Assembly (NCBI GenBank): GCA_937928555.1
Contig: CALFWR010000016.1
Location: forward strand, 1-64,000
From: an uncultured Pirellulaceae bacterium
Lineage (GTDB): Bacteria; Planctomycetota; Planctomycetia; Pirellulales; Pirellulaceae
Reading direction: 5' to 3'
Length of the DNA stretch: 64,000 bases
The translations under genes were made by a program, and so were the position numbers. The notes beneath the pieces were generated by a model that saw only the letters and a program-made list of their open reading frames with translations, did no database searches and had not been told where the DNA came from. Shown in pieces: positions 27,044 through 35,619 of this stretch; position 1 is the stretch's first letter, and every line of letters begins with the position of its first letter.

Positions 27044-27829
27044 ATGAAACCGCTTTTTTTTCAGGCAACCGCAACCGCTGCGTTGCTTGTTTTCGGATTT
27101 GCTGCAACCGCTGTTGCCCAGGACGCTCCCTATCAGATGATTCTGACTCAGGGAAATCTTGATGCGTTAGTAGACGGAACATTGCTCAAGTCACCGGTTC
27201 CTCCGGACAAACAGAATGTGATTTCCGAAATCCAGATTGGATTCAAAGACACCGAAGGTGCCACACCGGTCGAGTTGAACGTGGATGTGGTGATGAATGG
27301 TGGCAGGGCCACTGTTTTGGTTGATGACGCCCTGTTGGCGAAAATCAAAGGCCAACCCGTTCGCTTTGACGTCAACGGTCGTCCTCTCAACACCGTGATG
27401 TTGAAATATGATGCTCCTGTCACCGATCCGATGCTCAATCAGGCGGGTGGCGAAGGTATTGTCTTTTTGAGAATCGGCGATTCAAAACGGATGGCAGGAA
27501 AGCTGAACGCATTTGAGCAGATCAGCCTCAAGACGGCGTTTGGCGACGTCACCATCCCCATGTCTGAAGTTGCCGGTGTCAAGTTCCATACGACCGCCGA
27601 TGACAAAGCCGTTGTGGTGCTCATTAACGGCGATTCGGTCACAGGAATTCCATCGCTACCGGCTATCCAGTTGTCCACTGATTGGGGTCGTGCCGACATT
27701 GATCCTGAGTTCATTCAGTCGCTGACGTCCGCATCGGGAGCCAGGTTCCGTCAGGTCAATTCTGATTTTGGTATTCGCTGGGTGCTGCAGACTGGCAACG
27801 CCTTTGCTCCGCCTGCCCTGGGCAATTAG
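27044..27829 (+). CDS. Secreted protein, paralogue 3 of the cluster
   Basis: A 261-residue exported protein. The ATG at 27044 has GGAGAAACC immediately upstream. Signal peptide ATAALLVFGFAATAVAQ. The first half (25-140) matches gene 2; the second half has the same β module as paralogue 1 (TAFGDVTIPMSEVAGVKFH then VVVLINGDSVTG, LSTDWGRADIDPEF). It therefore looks like a fusion of the two neighbouring modules. Acidic, no cysteine. The role is unknown; a scaffold, envelope or sensor function is possible. It is followed, after 46 bases, by a lone R1 end and then the convergent glycosyltransferase gene. Confidence 0.72.
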   Translation: MKPLFFQATATAALLVFGFAATAVAQDAPYQMILTQGNLDALVDGTLLKSPVPPDKQNVISEIQIGFKDTEGATPVELNVDVVMNGGRATVLVDDALLAKIKGQPVRFDVNGRPLNTVMLKYDAPVTDPMLNQAGGEGIVFLRIGDSKRMAGKLNAFEQISLKTAFGDVTIPMSEVAGVKFHTTADDKAVVVLINGDSVTGIPSLPAIQLSTDWGRADIDPEFIQSLTSASGARFRQVNSDFGIRWVLQTGNAFAPPALGN

Positions 27830-27875
27830 TTGGCTGACCCGGCGACTGGCACCCGGCACCTTTGTTGCCCTTTAC

Positions 27876-27891
27876 TCGTGAATAATCCGGG
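27876..27891 (+). repeat. Solo R1 terminal repeat
   Basis: TCGTGAATAATCCGGG, the 16-base right end of R1, without a left end or core. It sits between two convergent genes, 6 bases from the glycosyltransferase stop codon. Confidence 0.6.
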
Positions 27892-27896
27892 TTCAG

Positions 27897-29759
27897 TCAG
27901 TGGCGCTGAAAAGACGAAGGCTTGGCGGCAGTGGTCTTTGCTCCATCGACCTGAACCAAAATAAGCGTCTCGCTTTTAAGAAATCGATTTGCTGTCTGGA
28001 TGACTCTCACGTCTCCGGGCAGCTTTTCTTTTAACTGCTCCAGACCGGTGTCCGTTGTGAGGACGTAGTTTTCACCACCGTAAGCGGCAAATTGTCTGGC
28101 AGAAGGCCTTTCGATGGTCTCCCAGAACTCCCGTTCCCGCATTCGCTGCGGCAGGCCCGGGTCTTCAACGTCGTCGGTGCGCAGTTCCAGAATCGGGTGG
28201 GCGGAGTAGTAGATCCAACTGGATTCGAGGCATCCAAAAGTGGCCACGTTGGCATTGGGACTCCTTTGCAGAAATTCAGCAAACGGAAAGCGGTTTTGTT
28301 GACCGATTTGCCCCGAAAGAACTCCGAACATTGCGAAACACAGCATCGCTGCGCCGCCGGCAAAACCCGCCAGGAATCGATGGGCGGCGTGTTGCCGGGA
28401 AGCCAGACAAATTCCGCCACTGACCAGCGGTATCACACCGATGAGTCCGTAAACTGCCCGAAGCTCTGGAAAAAAATGGGAAGCAATCACCAGCCCGATC
28501 GCTAGGCACAGCCCTGAAGCAATCCACGCCCCGGTTGCGAGTTGCCACAACCATGCGGGAACAAGCGGTTGTTTCAATTTGACGCCAAAGCTGAAGTGAC
28601 GGCTCAGCACAAATGCCGTGATTATCGCCAGCGCCGGATAGCAGGGCGTGACGTAGCTGGGCAGTTTGGTGCTGACGATGGAGAAACTCACGACCTGAAC
28701 GGTGATCCAGATCAATCCAAAGCGTATGCCCGGAGGAAAATTCGTTCGCTGTTTGCCAAAGCGACCGATGCACAACGCCGCCACCACGGGCCCCCAAAAC
28801 ATGGACCAGGGAAAGAATCCCGCGAGGATCGCCAGCGGGTAAAACCAGAGCCCACCGCTGTGATTCTCAAAAGTCCGAGTTGCCCGGCCAAAGTTCTCGG
28901 TCAGGAAGAACTGCGAAGTAAAAGCGCCGTCCGTTTCGAGGCCGACCAGGACAAACCAGGGCGCCGATATCGCCAGCACGATACAGCCACCTGCCAGGGG
29001 GCGCATCGATTGCAGTACGGCCAGGAAATTTTGCGGATGAAAAGGCATCGCAAGCGACTGCAACATTCCATATGAATTTGAATCGGACTGAAAATGTGCC
29101 TGCCTTTCCTGGAGCAGAAACCAGCCCATCATCGCCATCGGCAAGACAAAGCCAACGGGGCCTTTGGCCAGCACGGCCAGTCCCAACATCAGGTAGATGC
29201 CCAAAAAGCAGCCCCGCGATTCAAAAGGTGACTCCCAGGGATCCGCTTTTGAATTGCCCGAGGACTTGCTCCATCCGCTGACGAAAAATGCAAGCGCCGC
29301 TGTGCAGAAAAAGATCAGGATGGAGTCCGGAGTCGCTGCCCTGGCGGCAACACAGAACATCAGGTTGGTGCAAAGCGCCAAAGAGGCGATCAGGGCGGTC
29401 ATTTGATCAAAGAAAATTCTGGCGATACGCCATGTGAGCAGGCAAGTTCCAACAGCGGCCAATGCACTAAAGAAACGCCCCGCAAACTCGCCCGTGCCAA
29501 AGACCTGATAGGCTAGCATCATGAGCCAGTAGAGAAGCACCGGCTTTTGCGCGCGGATCTGATCGTTGAACGTGGGAACGATCCAGTCGCCCCTCGCCAT
29601 CATCTCTGCCGCACAGCCGGCGTTTCGAGGTTCATCGCGATCCCAGTAAGGAGCTTCGCCAAGCCCGCTGAAAAAGATGACCGTCGCAAAGACAACAATC
29701 AGTCCCAGCGGCGCCCAGCGGCCCCACTCTGGAACTTTCTGCTTTTGTTCATTCACCAC
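27897..29759 (-). CDS. ArnT-like glycosyltransferase (GT39/GT83 type)
   Basis: A 620-residue polytopic membrane protein with about 12 hydrophobic segments. PYWDRDEPRNAGCAAEMMARGDWIVP is the conserved first loop of ArnT and PMT glycosyltransferases, where the DE(P) acidic residues are catalytic. AQKPVLLYWL and ARAATPDSIL follow as in the family. Members transfer a sugar from an undecaprenyl- or polyprenyl-linked donor to lipid A, proteins or other acceptors at the outer face of the inner membrane. The acceptor is unknown here. The C-terminal soluble part (about 490-620) is shorter than in PMT. It is followed at 57 bases downstream of its start by the DUF3467 gene. Confidence 0.88.
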   Translation of the reverse strand: MVNEQKQKVPEWGRWAPLGLIVVFATVIFFSGLGEAPYWDRDEPRNAGCAAEMMARGDWIVPTFNDQIRAQKPVLLYWLMMLAYQVFGTGEFAGRFFSALAAVGTCLLTWRIARIFFDQMTALIASLALCTNLMFCVAARAATPDSILIFFCTAALAFFVSGWSKSSGNSKADPWESPFESRGCFLGIYLMLGLAVLAKGPVGFVLPMAMMGWFLLQERQAHFQSDSNSYGMLQSLAMPFHPQNFLAVLQSMRPLAGGCIVLAISAPWFVLVGLETDGAFTSQFFLTENFGRATRTFENHSGGLWFYPLAILAGFFPWSMFWGPVVAALCIGRFGKQRTNFPPGIRFGLIWITVQVVSFSIVSTKLPSYVTPCYPALAIITAFVLSRHFSFGVKLKQPLVPAWLWQLATGAWIASGLCLAIGLVIASHFFPELRAVYGLIGVIPLVSGGICLASRQHAAHRFLAGFAGGAAMLCFAMFGVLSGQIGQQNRFPFAEFLQRSPNANVATFGCLESSWIYYSAHPILELRTDDVEDPGLPQRMREREFWETIERPSARQFAAYGGENYVLTTDTGLEQLKEKLPGDVRVIQTANRFLKSETLILVQVDGAKTTAAKPSSFQRH

Positions 29760-29816
29760 GCTGCAAATCCTTTTGCAATTTGTGATCCTGAGGTTGCAGA
29801 GTTATTCCGCTTTCCT

Positions 29817-30128
29817 TTATTCCGTTTTGGTTTCGGGGGCGATGGCCCGCTTGCGAATGTCTGTTTCCAGTTGGCCAAATATTTCCTCGTGCCTTTTGAC
29901 TGAAACATGAAGGGCATGCAGCAACCGTTTGGCGGTATAGAAATTCATGACCACTCGCTGCTGAATTTCCACGCTGGACTGGGGAGCGTTGATCGGTTGT
30001 GCATTCATTCCAAAATCGATGATCATCTCTTCTGCTGAACCGGTAACGCGGCAAAAGTTGGCGTAGCAGCTGACCGATTTGGAGTCGTCCACTGAGGTTG
30101 GTTGGTTGGTTTTTTCCTGTTCAGCCAT
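29817..30128 (-). CDS. DUF3467 domain protein
   Basis: A 103-residue cytosolic protein. The ATG at 30128 (MAEQEKTNQPT) is chosen; the longer frame adds only MDFK. The DUF3467 core is present: YANFCRVTGSAEEMIIDFGMNAQ, then VEIQQRVVMNFYTAKRLLHALHVSV. The family is small, widespread and without assigned function. N- and C-termini are charged. The gene is divergent from the SUMF1-fold gene at 30292 and precedes the glycosyltransferase on the same strand, with a 57-base gap. Confidence 0.85.
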   Translation of the reverse strand: MAEQEKTNQPTSVDDSKSVSCYANFCRVTGSAEEMIIDFGMNAQPINAPQSSVEIQQRVVMNFYTAKRLLHALHVSVKRHEEIFGQLETDIRKRAIAPETKTE

Positions 30129-30291
30129 CTTAAAATCCAAAAAGTCAAGTAAAGATGCCGGATTATAGGGAATCGCAGGCAGGGAACTAACCCTAATTGG
30201 AGCCCGGAACCTTGGTAAAACGCAGGTGTTTAATTAACTTATAGCCCGCTTGAATCTATAATTCGGTTGTCCAGATCAACCCAGGAGAATC

Positions 30292-31557
30292 ATGTTGTTT
30301 GCCAAGATCCAACATCTGTTCGCATTCGTTTGTTTGTTTTCCGTTTCTGTCGTGTCGGCGCAGAAGCCCGCCACAGAAGTAAGTGGGACGTCGGTCCCCA
30401 AAGCCGATACCGCTCTTCGGCAAGTCGAAGGTGCGGGCATCGTAAAGGAAAAGCCCTCCGAAGGCCGGTTTGTCGATCTGGGCGATGGCCGGTTCATGGT
30501 TCCCTACACTGCCAAAATTCCCGGTACTGATATCGAGTACTCGATGGAGCCGATCCCTGGCGGAACTTACACGATGGGAACCGAAGACGGTGAAGACGAC
30601 ACGCAGCCAGCGTTTCGCGTCAAGGTCAAGCCGTTCTGGATGAGCAAGTTCGAGATGACCTGGGCCGAGTACTGGCGATACATGCAAATGGATAAAGCCC
30701 TCAGGGCTCTCCAAGAAAAGGGGGCTCGCGTGGTCACCGATGAAAACCGGATTGATGCCGTGACGGCTCCATCGGCACTTTATGACCCTTCGTTCACCTA
30801 TGAAGGAGGCCAGGAACCAGAGCAATGCGCCGCTACGATTACGCAGTACGCGGCCAAGCAATACACAAAATGGCTGAGCCTTTCGACAGGCGAGTTCTTT
30901 CGTTTGCCGTACGAGTCCGAATGGGAGTACGCTTGCCGGGCTGGAACGGACACCCGGTTTTACTTTGGCGATGACGAAAGCGAACTTGAAGAGCACGCCT
31001 GGTTCGAGAGCAACGCGGGCGAAGAACGTCACACCGTTGGCGAACTTAAACCCAATCCCTGGGGCCTGCACGACATGTACGGCAACGCGTCGGAGTGGAC
31101 ATTGGACCAATACTCCGAAGAAGGCTACGTCCAGGCCAAAGATATGGGTGACGATGATGTGTTGAATCCCGAGAAGGCCTACAACAAACCTGTCAAACTG
31201 ACTTCTCGTGTCATTCGAGGGGGATGTTTTCTGAACGATGCCGAAGCTTGTAATAGCTTTGCAAGGATTGCTTCCCAGTCCAAAGAGTGGCGCGACAGTG
31301 ATCCAAATCGTCCTAGGAGCCCATGGTGGTTCACCGATGAGCCCGCAACGGGCGTCGGTTTTCGTTTAATTCGACCGTTGGAGATTCCATCGCGGGAAGC
31401 TCGCGAGGAATTCTGGAAAGCCGATCTCAGATCGATCGATCGTGATGCCCGCAACCGGATCCATGAGAATGGACGCGGAACCTATGGCATCATCGACGAG
31501 CAGCTTGATGAAGATCTGGCCGCTGAGGACATCGATATGTCCCTTGATGATGAGTAA
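30292..31557 (+). CDS. SUMF1/formylglycine-generating-enzyme fold protein, catalytic Cys pair incomplete
   Basis: A 421-residue exported protein. CCAGGAGAATC precedes the ATG, and a signal peptide (LFAFVCLFSVSVVSAQ) follows. The SUMF1 domain (about 85-365) begins MEPIPGGTYTMGTEDGE and contains FWMSKFEMTWAEYWRYM, FRLPYESEWEYACRAGT, GLHDMYGNASEWTLD and RGGCFLNDAEACNSFAR. In true formylglycine-generating enzymes two cysteines follow RGGS (about 3 and 8 positions on). Here the first is Asn and only the second (AEACN) remains, with an extra Cys right after RGG. It is therefore probably not an active FGE but one of the structural FGE-fold proteins common in planctomycetes. The tail is Asp/Glu-rich (LDEDLAAEDIDMSLDDE). 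Confidence 0.85.
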   Translation: MLFAKIQHLFAFVCLFSVSVVSAQKPATEVSGTSVPKADTALRQVEGAGIVKEKPSEGRFVDLGDGRFMVPYTAKIPGTDIEYSMEPIPGGTYTMGTEDGEDDTQPAFRVKVKPFWMSKFEMTWAEYWRYMQMDKALRALQEKGARVVTDENRIDAVTAPSALYDPSFTYEGGQEPEQCAATITQYAAKQYTKWLSLSTGEFFRLPYESEWEYACRAGTDTRFYFGDDESELEEHAWFESNAGEERHTVGELKPNPWGLHDMYGNASEWTLDQYSEEGYVQAKDMGDDDVLNPEKAYNKPVKLTSRVIRGGCFLNDAEACNSFARIASQSKEWRDSDPNRPRSPWWFTDEPATGVGFRLIRPLEIPSREAREEFWKADLRSIDRDARNRIHENGRGTYGIIDEQLDEDLAAEDIDMSLDDE

Positions 31558-31882
31558 GCTTGCGACCCAATCACGGCGGTGAATTTACCAATTGTTCGTA
31601 GTGCCGGCTGCGGCCGGAGTTCTGCGTTCCAACACATTCTGATTCCTGCCAAAGCCGGTGTATTCACTTTGCCCATGCTGGTATCGTGCTCAATGACGCC
31701 GATCGTCGGCAGTTAGGGTGTTCGTGGGGGTTCAAGTTTGCGGGTTGGGCGGATTGGCTGCAACAGTAAGGATCGGTGGTTTTGGTGGGTTGCTTGAACT
31801 CTCACGGCTGGTGGCGGTTTGCTGACTTTCTCCCAATTCGCGCGTCGATTATGAAGAGGACGCAACAGGGAGAAAAGCGAAA
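31558..31882. other. 325-base gap, no gene seen
   Basis: Between the SUMF1-fold gene and the small gene at 31883. Nothing coding, no strong hairpin and no R1/R2 sequence was found. G/T-rich stretches (31715-31800) are unremarkable. Confidence 0.35.
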
Positions 31883-32161
31883 ATGTCTCAACCGGCTCAG
31901 CCCTCTACATCAACGATTCGCAAGATTGCCAACGATCGTCTTTCAGCGATTTACATGAAAGAGAATTCGTTGTCGATCCCGCCCGCTGCGCAGGAAAGCT
32001 ACCTGTTCGAAAACAATCATTACGTCGGCGTTCGATTCGTTGCCAACGATTTGACTTTTGAATGGCGTCTCGGTGACGAGAACGCGAGCATTCATCGCGG
32101 CAAAGAACAGATTGAGACCGTCGCCGTTTCTGCATTCTCGACGGTCCGCAAAGCGGCATAG
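31883..32161 (+). CDS. Small hypothetical protein
   Basis: A 92-residue protein. The ATG has AGGGAGAAAAGCGAAA upstream. MSQPAQPSTSTIRKIANDRLSAI then SYLFENNHYVGVRFVANDLTFEWRLGD; the second part is a plausible β-rich fold. No signal peptide, no cysteine and no family recognised. Note WRLGD resembles the WRLGED of DUF2203, but nothing else does. It stands alone between the SUMF1-fold gene and the R2/R1 repeat cluster. Confidence 0.55.
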   Translation: MSQPAQPSTSTIRKIANDRLSAIYMKENSLSIPPAAQESYLFENNHYVGVRFVANDLTFEWRLGDENASIHRGKEQIETVAVSAFSTVRKAA

Positions 32162-32259
32162 CGACGATGGCACGGGTTGGACCCGTTCGTCAGGCCCACG
32201 CTCGCTGTATCAACCAAGTCACACGTCTGAGTCTTTGCCAAGCCTGAGTCTTGGTGGTC

Positions 32260-32585
32260 CTAGTGGTCTGTCACAGCTTAATTTTAGGATTAGCCGTTTT
32301 GGCGATAGCCACGGTTTAAACCCGGATTATTCACGACGACGGACGTCGATTCTACGTCTGGCCAACAGCGGCGATGGAAAAGCTGAATTTCAACACGAAA
32401 TGTAAATCATTCAGTAGATGAAAACCACAGCGATCGTTTCATCGCATCAGCGTCTCGGGTCACTGTCTCAACTGATTCTGACGCCCGCGCCTCGTGAATA
32501 ATCCGGGTTAACAGGCAATAACCGTGGCTATCGCCAAAACGGCTCACACGGTGAATCCTCATTTCTAGTTGTGACAAACCACCAG
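32260..32585 (+). repeat. R2 palindromic repeat, copy 2, split by R1
   Basis: Left part 32260-32320 (CTAGTGGTCTGTCACAGCTT ... GCCACGGTTT), right part 32508-32585 (AACCGTGGC ... GTGACAAACCACCAG). Removing 32321-32507 gives a sequence like copy 1, with the hairpin arms AGCCGTTTTGGCGATAGCC facing each other. The insertion site is within the hairpin loop. Confidence 0.85.
32321..32507 (+). repeat. R1 repeat, copy C, nested in R2
   Basis: 187 bp, CCCGGATTATTCACGACGAC to CCTCGTGAATAATCCGGG. TAA is found on both sides if the terminal base pair A/T is counted as part of the element. It is inserted in the loop of R2 copy 2. Confidence 0.88.
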
Positions 32586-32592
32586 TGGCGTG

Positions 32593-33384
32593 CTACTTTT
32601 TCTGCGTCGGTTTCGTTGTCGCTGCTGCGGTTTTGTTGACACCGCGAAAGGTCAGCAGGTCAACCCGCTTGAAGGCCAGCCATTCGCCGCGCGCGTTGCG
32701 GATGCGTTCCTGATCCAGTGTCGATAGCCCGTCGATCAGCGTATGGGTCGAAGACATCTTCAAGCCCTTTGTGATCAGGGCGTTGGGCTGCATCACCAGG
32801 TCGACTTTGGACGGAAGCCATCCCACCTTCTTGATGGCTTCGTTGAGGCGAAGTCTCGCAAAGGGTGGAAATCCGCCAGGATGCGAAGCACTCAGCCTTG
32901 TGAAAGTATCGAGGAAATCGGTGTAGGACGTGAGGTAACTTGCGTTGGGTGGCCTTTGGCCGCTGATTTTGTACTTGAACGTCGAACTGGAAAGTTCAAC
33001 AGTGTTGCCTGTGACGTCGGTTGTCTCTGTGAATGCTTCGTTAACCAGGAATGCCAGTTCGGAATTTTCGGCGACTTCTTTGCGAAGGCTTTCGACAAGC
33101 TGGAGCAGTCGGTGGTCGGTCAGTTCAACCTGGACTTTTCGATTCAGGTCCAGCAGTGATACCGCTCGCAAACGCGAGTCATAGATGCGGGTTTCAAGAA
33201 CGTGGGGCGGCGTCGCCTGGTCGAGCTTCAAGTCGAAAACGAGGTTGCCCTGGAACAGCGTTACGTTTTGCGATACCGGTTCCTTGTCGTCACCGGCGTA
33301 GATCATGGTTTCGATTTTGAAATCCTGCGCGGTGGCAATAGCACAGCACAGAGCGATAGCGCAGGCGACAACAAGTTTGGTCAT
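32593..33384 (-). CDS. Secreted protein, unknown
   Basis: A 263-residue exported protein. The ATG at 33384 has GAGGGTTGCC upstream, and a signal peptide follows (LVVACAIALCCAIATAQ), so the 356-residue frame is rejected. The mature part begins DFKIETMIYAGDDKEPVSQNVTLFQGNLVFDL, typical of planctomycete outer-membrane lipoprotein-sorting-like or LolA-like β proteins, then LDLNRKVQVELTDHRLLQLVE and an α/β C-terminal half. No catalytic motif. The last 30 residues are Thr/Ala/Lys-rich. It ends 8 bases from R2 copy 2 and reads toward it. Confidence 0.7.
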   Translation of the reverse strand: MTKLVVACAIALCCAIATAQDFKIETMIYAGDDKEPVSQNVTLFQGNLVFDLKLDQATPPHVLETRIYDSRLRAVSLLDLNRKVQVELTDHRLLQLVESLRKEVAENSELAFLVNEAFTETTDVTGNTVELSSSTFKYKISGQRPPNASYLTSYTDFLDTFTRLSASHPGGFPPFARLRLNEAIKKVGWLPSKVDLVMQPNALITKGLKMSSTHTLIDGLSTLDQERIRNARGEWLAFKRVDLLTFRGVNKTAAATTKPTQKK

Positions 33385-33667
33385 GGCAACCCTCGACGAA
33401 CGGAACGTGGTCGGAGGGTACAAAATCCGTCTGTCCAGGTCCAGATCGATCGCTAGCGTGAAAAAAACAGGGCAAATGGGCGAGCGGCGCGTGGGTCCGG
33501 CGTTGAATAATTGCGAAACAGTGAGCCGTTGGCCGTGAGGCCTCGGCTCGAGCCGCGATGCGATTTGAAAAGCAGTTGGCGTTTTGACGCTGGATCGACG
33601 TTGAAGAGAATCGTCGAACGCGTGGGTGCTTCGGGCCCGCGGCTTTACGGCCAGTCGGCTCACTTCT

Positions 33668-35452
33668 CTATCGACGGAGCTTTGCCGAGAACCCGATCAC
33701 GGCCAACACCAGGAACGTGCCCAGCCCGCCAATGATGTAGGGTGCCGCGTCGGCGTACTTGCCATCAGTCACCACGTTGTAAACGCCGCCGCAAGATTGA
33801 GCGATCGCTCCGACAACGGCAACCAGCATCAGGATGTTCCAGATGCTCATCCGGGCACCGGTCGGTTTGAAATCGCCCATGACATCCCGGCTGTTCATCA
33901 ACAGGAAGAACGCAATGTAAGCGATCGGCAGCAGGATCCCGGCAAAGGTCGAAGTAATCACCAACAACCAGGTTGCTGATTGCGTTCCCCAAATCCAGAT
34001 CCAACTGACACCCATCGCCAGGGCCAGCAGTGCGCCGATGAACCGGTACGGGATGCTTTCGAAGTTCCCGAACATCTCGGCGAATGCGTATCCGTTGATC
34101 AACATGAGGATGTAGATCGTGGAAAAGCCCATCGCCAGAGCGCCGATGCCAAAAACCAGCTTTGCCGCATTGGGCGTGCCGGGAGAGAGCTTCATTAGCA
34201 CCGGCTCAAGGGTCGTGGCGAGTTGCCCCGCGTTGGGTCGGACGAGCGAAAGCGACAGCTTGCGTTCCTCTTCGGAAAGTCCGGCAGCGAATTCGGCGAT
34301 CACCTGTTGCTTGTCGGCGATCGCTTCCTTTTTGGCTTCTTCGGTCGCATCCTCGGCCGTGTCGATTTTGATCAGTGCCAATGCTTCTTCGTTGCCTTCG
34401 TTGACGCTGACGTATCGCTTTTCAAGAACCGAAGCGGCTCCCTTGAACAGCGGGCTCTGCTGAACCTCTGCGGCGTTCTTTGACAGAAAGTTTGTATCCG
34501 CTTTGGCGTGGAATGCGTGAGCCGAAGCAATCACGATGCAGGACGTCACCAGAATGAACGGAATCGCGGTGGCGACAATCAGTTCCACGCGCGTGATGCC
34601 ACGGAAGGTAGGTTTGTTCCAGCCACGCTGAATCAGCGAGTAAGGTAACAGAAAGGTCATGTTCAACCCAACCGCTGTCGCTGTCACGCCGATCATGACT
34701 TTCCGCTGATTCTTGAGCAATTCGCCTTCGTAGAATTCCCGAACACTTCCGTCCATCGTGCCCAGCATGGTCTGGAGGCTTTCGCTGGGGTTGTTCCACT
34801 GGAGAAAGTTCGGAAGGTAACCTTGAACAATCTCCGGCCAGTTCAGTTCCCCCTGCATGCCAAGTGCGACCACGACGCCGACAAAGCACAACACGACAAG
34901 GCCGACGATCAGTTTGAGCAGGAAGTCCACGATCCGAAACGTGGCACCGGGCCGAAAGCTGAGGAGGGTCAGGAGCATGGCAACCGCCGCCACAACCAGG
35001 GTCACTACCAGTTTCGGGTCTGCACTGCCGACGTGGTTGGCAAGATTGGGAAAGAGCGAGTCATTGACCGCGGTGTAGCAAAGGCTGAACTGTCCGAGAA
35101 TGAAAATCATGTTGGCCAAAATCGTGGCCAACAGCCATCCCACACCCAGAACCGGGTTAATGTGTTCGTTGATCGCCGCGTAGGGGCGAACGCCGGAGGT
35201 GACGGTGACGTAGGCAATCGCCATCAGCATCACCAGGCCAACAAGCATCGCGACCACCTGCAGCCAAAGCATGCTGGTGCCGGACATCATCCCAAGATAG
35301 AGGGCCCCGCCGAGCGATCCGCCACCCAGGGTGATCGCGGCTTGCAGCCAACCCGGGCCCGACAGTCGCATGAAGGCAAAGGTCGTCGCAAGGGGGCCGC
35401 GGGCCTGAGCGTTGGTCAGAATTTCTTCGTCGCGGAAAGCTTGCTGGCTCAT
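33668..35452 (-). CDS. NRAMP-like divalent metal transporter family protein
   Basis: A 594-residue polytopic protein. The ATG at 35452 (MSQQAFRDEEIL) is preferred; the longer frame adds a low-complexity leader. The start RGPLATTFAFMRLSGPGWLQAAITLGGGSLGGALYLGMMSG is a degenerate form of the NRAMP opening (DPG-N is replaced by GPGWLQ), and GFSTIYILMLINGYAFAEMFG, IPYRFIGALLALAMGVSWIWIWGTQSATWLL follow. A long charged soluble insertion (about 355-455, EEAKKEAIADKQQV) is unusual. The DPGN metal-binding signature is not intact, so the transported ion is uncertain. It could be a Mn2+/Fe2+/Mg2+ importer. The next gene downstream (32593) is on the same strand. Confidence 0.75.
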   Translation of the reverse strand: MSQQAFRDEEILTNAQARGPLATTFAFMRLSGPGWLQAAITLGGGSLGGALYLGMMSGTSMLWLQVVAMLVGLVMLMAIAYVTVTSGVRPYAAINEHINPVLGVGWLLATILANMIFILGQFSLCYTAVNDSLFPNLANHVGSADPKLVVTLVVAAVAMLLTLLSFRPGATFRIVDFLLKLIVGLVVLCFVGVVVALGMQGELNWPEIVQGYLPNFLQWNNPSESLQTMLGTMDGSVREFYEGELLKNQRKVMIGVTATAVGLNMTFLLPYSLIQRGWNKPTFRGITRVELIVATAIPFILVTSCIVIASAHAFHAKADTNFLSKNAAEVQQSPLFKGAASVLEKRYVSVNEGNEEALALIKIDTAEDATEEAKKEAIADKQQVIAEFAAGLSEEERKLSLSLVRPNAGQLATTLEPVLMKLSPGTPNAAKLVFGIGALAMGFSTIYILMLINGYAFAEMFGNFESIPYRFIGALLALAMGVSWIWIWGTQSATWLLVITSTFAGILLPIAYIAFFLLMNSRDVMGDFKPTGARMSIWNILMLVAVVGAIAQSCGGVYNVVTDGKYADAAPYIIGGLGTFLVLAVIGFSAKLRR

Positions 35453-35619
35453 GGGCGTTCTGATTTTTTGGGGGAAGGTGGCAGGCCACAAAAACGTAGC
35501 CGGATTCGCCAAAACCCGGGGCCGGGACGACTCGCCCTTTCAGGAGGGTCTTCCGCAAGGCTCCGAAGTGAGGCAACTCCGGCCGTCGTTATTGTAGTCG
35601 CTTTGGCAAAAGCGTGGTC

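Noticed and set aside
30256-31110. 284-residue reading frame on the minus strand over the SUMF1-fold gene
   Set aside because: It is a shadow of the plus-strand gene, which has a ribosome site, a signal peptide and a clear fold. The minus frame has no family features.
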